Source of the DNA: Chitinophagaceae bacterium
Lineage (GTDB): Bacteria; Bacteroidota; Bacteroidia; Chitinophagales; Chitinophagaceae
Reading direction: 5' to 3'
Length of the DNA: 11,468 nucleotides
NCBI GenBank assembly: GCA_025455665.1
Contig: JALOMC010000098.1
Span: 1-11,468 of the forward strand
This document shows positions 7,476-11,468 of this stretch, one piece after another. The position numbers were made by a program, and so were the translations under genes. The first letter of the stretch is position 1. Each line of letters begins with the position of its first letter. The notes beneath the pieces are model-generated. The model was not told the origin of the DNA. It searched no databases and was given only the letters and a program-made list of their open reading frames with translations.

Positions 7476-7483
7476 TACCTTTG
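7476..7483 (+). promoter_or_regulatory. Candidate Bacteroidota -7 promoter box for the thiolase gene
   Basis: TACCTTTG matches the TAnnTTTG -7 consensus of the Bacteroidota primary sigma factor exactly, 23 bp before the thiolase start. This would give a short leader. A clear TTG at -33 is not seen, only the TTTTTA around 7445-7450, so the call rests on one box. Confidence 0.4.
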
Positions 7484-7506
7484 GCCCCTAAAACGATTTT
7501 TGCCTG

Positions 7507-8571
7507 ATGAAAGAAGTGTATATCATTTCCGCCGTGCGTACGCCCATGGGCAGCTTTGGCGGTTCGCTCAAAGATTTGTCGGCTACGCAGCTGGGCGCCA
7601 TGGCCATTAAAGGGGCGCTGGAAAAAGCCGGCCTCAGCCCCGCCGAAGTAAACGAGGTGCTGATGGGCTGTGTGATACAGGCCAACCTGGGCCAGGCACC
7701 CGCCCGCCAGGCTGCCAAGTTTGCCGGCCTGCCCAATGAGGTAAACTGTACCACCGTAAACAAAGTGTGCGCCAGCGGCATGAAAGCCATTGCGCAGGCA
7801 GCCCAAAGCATACTGCTGGGCGATGCCGATGTGGTAATAGCCGGCGGCATGGAAAGCATGAGCAATGTGCCCTACTATGCCGATAAAATGCGCTGGGGCA
7901 ACAAATACGGCAACGTGAGTATGCTGGATGGCCTGGCCAAAGATGGCCTGACCGATGTGTACGACGGCAAGTTTGCCGATGAAATAGTGCCGGTGAGCAT
8001 ACCGCAGCGCAAGGGCGATCCCGTGGTGATAGCGAAAGATGAAGAGCCTTTCAATGTGAAGTTTGACAAGATCCCATCGCTGAGCCCTGCCTTTAAAAAA
8101 GATGGCACCGTAACCGCTGCCAATGCCAGCACCATGAACGATGGCGCTGCAGCCCTGGTGCTGATGAGCAAAGAAAAAGCCGATGCACTCGGGCTGAAAC
8201 CCATAGCCAAAGTAATAGGCTACGCCGATGCCGAGCAGGCGCCGGAATGGTTTACCACTACCCCTTCGCTGGCGGTGCCCAAGGCCGTGGCCAAGGCCGG
8301 CTTGCAAATGAGCGACATCAGCTACTGGGAACTGAATGAAGCCTTTAGCGTGGTAGGCATCGAAAACACGAAGCGCCTGCAAATAGACCCCGAGCGGGTG
8401 AATGTGCATGGTGGTGCTGTATCGCTGGGCCACCCGCTGGGCTGCAGTGGTGCCCGCATCATTGTTACGCTCATCAATGTGCTCAGGCAAAACGGCGCCC
8501 GGTATGGTGCAGCCGGCATCTGCAATGGCGGCGGCGGTGCCAGCGCCATGGTGATAGAAGCAGTGCTGTAA
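7507..8571 (+). CDS. Acetyl-CoA C-acetyltransferase (thiolase) with an internal deletion
   Basis: A 354-residue thiolase of the acetoacetyl-CoA type, a cytoplasmic enzyme that condenses two acetyl-CoA or cleaves acetoacetyl-CoA. Catalytic features are all visible: nucleophile Cys88 in NKVCASGMKA, NEAF (277-280) for the oxyanion site, NVHGGAVSLGHPLGCSG with His309, and Cys339 in CNGGGGASA. Ordinary members have about 390-393 residues. Here DGLTDVYDGK (146-155) runs straight into FADEIVPV (156-163), omitting the roughly 38-40 residues that normally lie between. Those hold the HMG motif and the AE..A....I.RE.QD..A..S helical part of the loop domain, which contacts CoA and substrate. The frame is preserved and nothing else is missing. 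Activity is therefore doubtful. Start 7507 gives the canonical KEVYIISAVRTP beginning. It is monocistronic, between a -7 box and a strong terminator. Confidence 0.9.
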   Translation: MKEVYIISAVRTPMGSFGGSLKDLSATQLGAMAIKGALEKAGLSPAEVNEVLMGCVIQANLGQAPARQAAKFAGLPNEVNCTTVNKVCASGMKAIAQAAQSILLGDADVVIAGGMESMSNVPYYADKMRWGNKYGNVSMLDGLAKDGLTDVYDGKFADEIVPVSIPQRKGDPVVIAKDEEPFNVKFDKIPSLSPAFKKDGTVTAANASTMNDGAAALVLMSKEKADALGLKPIAKVIGYADAEQAPEWFTTTPSLAVPKAVAKAGLQMSDISYWELNEAFSVVGIENTKRLQIDPERVNVHGGAVSLGHPLGCSGARIIVTLINVLRQNGARYGAAGICNGGGGASAMVIEAVL

Positions 8572-8592
8572 AACAAGCAAATGCTACTGATG

Positions 8593-8631
8593 AAAAAAGC
8601 GTCCTCTTACCCGGTGAGAGGACGCTTTTTT
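8593..8631. terminator. Bidirectional rho-independent terminator
   Basis: AAAAAAGCGTCCTCT (8593-8607) is perfectly complementary to AGAGGACGCTTTTTT (8617-8631), and three further pairs close to a 3-nt loop. The A6/T6 flanks provide a U tract on both strands. It starts 21 bp after the thiolase stop and can also stop transcripts arriving from the convergent MATE gene. Confidence 0.93.
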
Positions 8632-8888
8632 GCGCTGCTGTGTTTTTTGTTTGTTGGGCATCTCAGCGGCAGTGCAGATCCCGGCAGCTGTTCGGGCCTT
8701 CGCGTGGTGCACGGCACGCCAGCGCACCAGCCCGCCGCTCAGTCCCGCATGCCATGGGCAGTCGTACGCCTTTCAGCAATGGCGTGTGATACGATGTCGC
8801 CGCTACGCGGCCGGGCACCTCTGGCACCAGCGTTGGCGAGATGGGGGTCACTCATTTTCTCTCTCCCTTTAGCGACAGCCGGAAAGGG
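8632..8888. other. Structured spacer between convergent genes
   Basis: No gene is recognised in these 257 bp. It holds several hairpins: GTCGTACGCC (8761-8770) with GGCGTGTGAT (8781-8790), including wobbles; GCCGC/GCGGC with a TAC loop (8799-8811); and CCCTTT/AAAGGG (8865-8870 with 8883-8888) directly beside the MATE stop codon, without a U tract on the minus strand. The dyad content suggests a dispersed intergenic repeat or a 3' UTR structure. Confidence 0.4.
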
Positions 8889-10304
8889 TTAAATCTGCAC
8901 CGTCTTCCACCGGCCTCGCCTGAACAGCCACATGGCTACTACGGCTATCAGCGATTCGGCTACTACAATGGCTACAAACACCCCGTGCATGCGCAGGCTG
9001 GTATAATGGCTCAGCACATACGCCAGCGGTATTTGCAGCAGCCAAAAAAATACGAAGTTGATGAGTGTGGGAGTGCGGGTATCGCCGGCACCATTAAAGG
9101 CATTCATCATGACCATGCTGACGCCATACAGCACATAGCCCGCACTGATGATGCGAAGCGCCGATACTGCGGTAGGCCGGATGGCCGGATCGCTGTTGAG
9201 CAAGCCAATGAGCCAGCTACCGCAGGTATAAAACAGCAGGGTAACCGCCGCCATGAACACTGCATTGTACTTAGCCGTGAGCCACACGCTTTGGCTGGCC
9301 CGCTCGGGTTGCCGGGCGCCCAGGTTTTGGCCCACCAGCGTAGCCGCCGCATTGCTAAGGCCCCAGGCCGGCAGTATAAAAAACACCACCAGCCTGATGG
9401 CCACACCATAGCCGGCCGTGGCATCTTCGCCAAACTGGGCCACCAGCCGCGCCATAAAAATCCAGCTGGCCGAGCCAATGATAAACTGGAGCGTACCCGT
9501 GCCGGCCACCTTGGCCAAAGCCGCCAGCAGGGCTGCCTGCGGCCTGAAGTACGCAGCCTGCATGTGAATGGTGCCATGGCCTTGCCACAGCTTTCGCAAT
9601 TGGTACAGCACACCCATGCCCCGCCCGATACTGGTAGCCAGGGCAGCGCCGGTGAGCCCCAAGGCGGGCACCGGGCCCCATCCATTGATGAGCAGCGGAC
9701 ACAGCACTACATTGCAGGCATTGGCCACCAGCAGGCTTTTCATAGCAATAGAGGCATCGCCGGCACCGCGAAAGATGCCGTTGATGAGAAACAGCAGCAT
9801 GATGAATACATTGCTACCCATCATGATGCGCATATAAGTGGTGCCGCCTGCCACCAACTGTGGACTGCCGCCCATGATGCGCAATAGCTGCGGGGCAAAT
9901 ACTACGCCCACCACCCCTACCAACAAAGCCGCCAACAGCGCCAGTAGCATGCTTTGTGCACCGGCATGGGTAGCCGCTGCCGCATCTTTTTCGCCAATGC
10001 GGCGGGCTACCATAGCAGTGGCCGCCATGCTGAGGCCAATGCCAATGGAATATACTATGGTGATAAGTGACTCCGTAAGCACCACTGTGCTAACGGCTAC
10101 TGAACCCAGCTTGCCTACAAAAAATACATCGACCAAAGCAAATACCGACTCGAAGCTGAGTTCGAGCACCATGGGCACGGCCAACAGAAATATGGCCCGG
10201 CGCATATTGCCTTTGGTAAAATCCTGGTTTTCGCTGCTAAGAGCTTCGCGTATGAAAGCGGGTATGCGACGCATTCGTCGCAGGTTGTATTGTAAAGTTG
10301 TCAT
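8889..10304 (-). CDS. MATE family efflux transporter
   Basis: A 471-residue inner-membrane multidrug and toxin extrusion (MATE) antiporter, which expels cationic drugs or metabolites using a Na+ or H+ gradient. About twelve hydrophobic segments are visible in two homologous halves. The halves carry the same signature: NGIFRGAGDAS (175-185) in the first and NAFNGAGDTRTPT (401-413) in the second. The first membrane helix begins near residue 37 (AIFLLAVPMVLELSFESVF), preceded by a cytoplasmic tail of about 35 residues with many Arg. Other typical pieces are VDVFFVGKLGS (58-68), GAALATSIGRG (219-229) and NAAATLVGQNLGARQPERA (318-336). Length is normal and the frame intact. ATG 10304 is the first start; Met11 (10274) is an alternative. 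Substrate cannot be inferred. It is transcribed alone, converging on the thiolase gene. Confidence 0.93.
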   Translation of the reverse strand: MTTLQYNLRRMRRIPAFIREALSSENQDFTKGNMRRAIFLLAVPMVLELSFESVFALVDVFFVGKLGSVAVSTVVLTESLITIVYSIGIGLSMAATAMVARRIGEKDAAAATHAGAQSMLLALLAALLVGVVGVVFAPQLLRIMGGSPQLVAGGTTYMRIMMGSNVFIMLLFLINGIFRGAGDASIAMKSLLVANACNVVLCPLLINGWGPVPALGLTGAALATSIGRGMGVLYQLRKLWQGHGTIHMQAAYFRPQAALLAALAKVAGTGTLQFIIGSASWIFMARLVAQFGEDATAGYGVAIRLVVFFILPAWGLSNAAATLVGQNLGARQPERASQSVWLTAKYNAVFMAAVTLLFYTCGSWLIGLLNSDPAIRPTAVSALRIISAGYVLYGVSMVMMNAFNGAGDTRTPTLINFVFFWLLQIPLAYVLSHYTSLRMHGVFVAIVVAESLIAVVAMWLFRRGRWKTVQI

Positions 10305-10704
10305 TAGAAAAAAAGTAAGGTGAAGAATAGAAACATGGGGCCAGCCACACCACCGGTGCTACTGATAAAAACAAACAGCCTTACTTTCCCCCGTGTAGGC
10401 CGGGCATTAAAAAATCATAGGCGTATAAACTGCATCCTGATAAAGTAAACAGCATTTGACGACAAGTGCAAGCCGCTGATACCATTGCGGGCTGGCGGCT
10501 GATGCTGCTGCCTGTAGTATGGCAAAAATGAAGGAAAGTAACCCGGGCGCACCTCACATAAATGGGTGATAATAGCCGGGCTGCCAAGCAGCAACCAATA
10601 CGCATATGCGCAAAGCTGCCATGGAAAGATGTGGATGAAGTGATTGCGACGCAACGAAGCTGCCATGAAAAACAGCTGCTGGTATCATCTTCAAAACAAC
10701 ATCC
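10305..10704. other. 400-bp spacer between hisIE and the MATE gene
   Basis: No protein or RNA gene was recognised on either strand. It must hold the MATE promoter (minus strand). The nearest candidate is TACTTTTT on that strand (plus 10310-10317), one mismatch from TAnnTTTG but only 5 bp from the start codon. An 11-bp direct repeat AAGCTGCCATG occurs at 10613-10623 and 10657-10667. No clear terminator for hisIE is visible. Confidence 0.5.
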
Positions 10705-11304
10705 TCATTTGTGCCGCTCTTTCAGCACGGCTACCACATCGGCCAGGGTGTAGCCCTTGGCCTGCAGCAGCACCAGGTAGTGAAACATCAGATCGGCCGC
10801 CTCGCCCAAAAACAGTTCGCGGTTGTCGTCTTTGGCTTCTATCACCAGTTCTACGGCTTCTTCGCCTACTTTTTGCGCCACCTTGTTGATGCCTTTGGCC
10901 AGCAGCCGTGCCGTGTACGATACATCGGGCGACTGCTGCTTGCGGCTGGTGATGATTTGCTCGAGGTACTGTAAAAACTCGGCCGGGTTGTCGGCGTTTT
11001 CTTCAAAAAAGCAAGTATCGGCGCCGGTGTGGCAGGTGGGGCCAATGGGGCTGGCTTTTATCAGCAGGGTGTCGTTGTCGCAGTCTGCTTTTATTTCTTT
11101 CAGCAGCAGAAAGTGGCCGCTGGTTTCGCCTTTGGTCCATAAGCGCTGCTTGCTGCGGCTAAAAAAAGTAACCTTGCCGCTGGCTTGGGTTTCGGCTACG
11201 GCCGCCTCGTTCATAAAGCCGAGCATGAGCACCTGGCGTGTTTGTGCATCTTGCACTATAGCGGGCACCAGCCCATCGGCGTATTTGTTGTAATCAATTT
11301 GCAT
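10705..11304 (-). CDS. hisIE: Bifunctional phosphoribosyl-AMP cyclohydrolase / phosphoribosyl-ATP pyrophosphatase
   Basis: A 199-residue cytoplasmic enzyme that carries out steps two and three of histidine biosynthesis: HisE removes pyrophosphate from PR-ATP, HisI opens the PR-AMP ring. The HisI part is residues about 1-105: VLMLGFMNEAA (25-35), FFSRSKQRLWTKGETSGH (47-64), the metal ligands in DCDND (74-78), and the CHTG and TCF cysteines (Cys91, Cys98). The HisE part is about 107-199: FLQYLEQII, GINKVAQKVGEEAVELVIEAK (138-158) and ELFLGEAADLMFHYLVLLQ (163-181), whose acidic residues bind magnesium. The fused order and the length match the bacterial HisIE family. The start at 11304 overlaps the preceding small membrane-protein gene by 11 bp, which suggests translational coupling in one operon; other his genes presumably lie upstream beyond the window. 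Confidence 0.96.
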   Translation of the reverse strand: MQIDYNKYADGLVPAIVQDAQTRQVLMLGFMNEAAVAETQASGKVTFFSRSKQRLWTKGETSGHFLLLKEIKADCDNDTLLIKASPIGPTCHTGADTCFFEENADNPAEFLQYLEQIITSRKQQSPDVSYTARLLAKGINKVAQKVGEEAVELVIEAKDDNRELFLGEAADLMFHYLVLLQAKGYTLADVVAVLKERHK

Positions 11305-11461
11305 GGTCCTTGTTTTGCTTGTTCAGCATGTCTTTAAATTCTTTCATCGCCTGCTCGGTTTCGCGGCGATCTTTTTCCCGCCGGTTTTTTTCGAGTTTGT
11401 AGGTGTAGCGTATCAGCATGAGGCCGAGCAATAGCGAGCCCAGCAGAATGGCCCATATCAT
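11294..11461 (-). CDS. Small single-span membrane protein upstream of hisIE
   Basis: A 55-residue frame on the minus strand ending in TGA at 11294-11296. It has one membrane segment at its N-terminus (IWAILLGSLLLGLMLI) followed by RYTYK and a strongly charged stretch (LEKNRREKDRRETEQAMKEFKDMLNK) likely to form a helix or short coiled coil on the cytoplasmic side. The start is placed at ATG 11461. The frame is open to the window edge, so a slightly longer protein is possible. Its stop overlaps the hisIE start by 11 bp (stop/start in different frames), a layout typical of co-translated genes. No family is recognised. Hydrophobic plus amphipathic design and the tight overlap support reality; function is unknown. 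Confidence 0.65.
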   Translation of the reverse strand: MIWAILLGSLLLGLMLIRYTYKLEKNRREKDRRETEQAMKEFKDMLNKQNKDHAN

Positions 11462-11468
11462 AAGCGTA

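Noticed and set aside
7041..7610. 189-codon plus-strand frame joining the end of the DUF2807 gene, the GC-rich spacer and the thiolase start
   Set aside because: It overlaps two confident genes out of frame and its middle is compositionally biased Pro/Ala/Gly sequence.
7438..8580. 380-codon open frame on the minus strand opposite the thiolase gene
   Set aside because: It is a shadow of a strongly conserved enzyme with biased codon use; its His/Gly/Ala-rich translation matches no family and it runs through the terminator side region.
8663..8851. Minus-strand 62-codon frame downstream of the MATE gene
   Set aside because: It is short, lies in a hairpin-rich spacer, is Arg/Pro/Cys-rich and has no recognisable feature.
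8841..9887. 348-codon plus-strand frame opposite the MATE gene
   Set aside because: The MATE protein on the other strand has unmistakable family motifs; the plus-strand translation is His/Gln/Arg-rich with no fold-like pattern.
10310..10317. TACTTTTT as a -7 promoter box for the MATE gene
   Set aside because: It is only 5 bp before the start codon, one base off the consensus and without a TTG at -33.
10415..10666. 83-codon minus-strand frame between hisIE and the MATE gene
   Set aside because: No signal peptide, domain or codon pattern; another frame overlaps the same bases equally well.

Overview
The window looks like a chromosomal segment of a Bacteroidota bacterium, probably of the Chitinophagaceae type. 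The evidence is a TonB-dependent receptor with an N-terminal carboxypeptidase-regulatory-like domain, a partner protein ending in a type IX secretion (T9SS) sorting domain, a head-GIN (DUF2807) lipoprotein, a fused HisIE enzyme, no Shine-Dalgarno sequences before the starts, and one good match to the Bacteroidota -7 promoter box TAnnTTTG.

Layout. Positions 1-270 hold the C-terminal end of an elongation factor G paralogue, followed by a 7-bp tandem repeat and a terminator. A small secreted protein of unknown function lies at 499-1005. The most interesting unit is 1029-6017. An array of five TAA(C/A) direct repeats at exactly 11-bp spacing precedes a two-gene operon, a 951-aa TonB-dependent receptor and a 636-aa secreted beta-helix protein with a T9SS tail, closed by a strong terminator. 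The 11-bp phasing is what PhoB/PhoP (OmpR-family) regulators recognise, so this may be a phosphate-starvation-type surface capture and import module; that is inference. After a 400-bp stretch with no convincing gene comes a head-GIN lipoprotein (6452-7111), then a very GC-rich, hairpin-rich spacer.

Next is an acetyl-CoA acetyltransferase (thiolase, 7507-8571). It keeps its catalytic residues but lacks about 38-40 residues present in ordinary family members, in frame and with a clean junction. A 15-bp perfect bidirectional terminator and another structured spacer separate it from a convergent MATE efflux transporter on the minus strand (8889-10304). A 400-bp spacer follows, then hisIE (histidine biosynthesis, minus strand). 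hisIE overlaps by 11 bp the end of a 55-residue single-membrane-span protein not previously listed as a long ORF.

Apart from the receptor/beta-helix pair and the hisIE/small-membrane-protein pair, the genes look like independent transcription units with unrelated housekeeping or envelope roles. No rRNA, tRNA, CRISPR array, insertion sequence or phage gene is visible.
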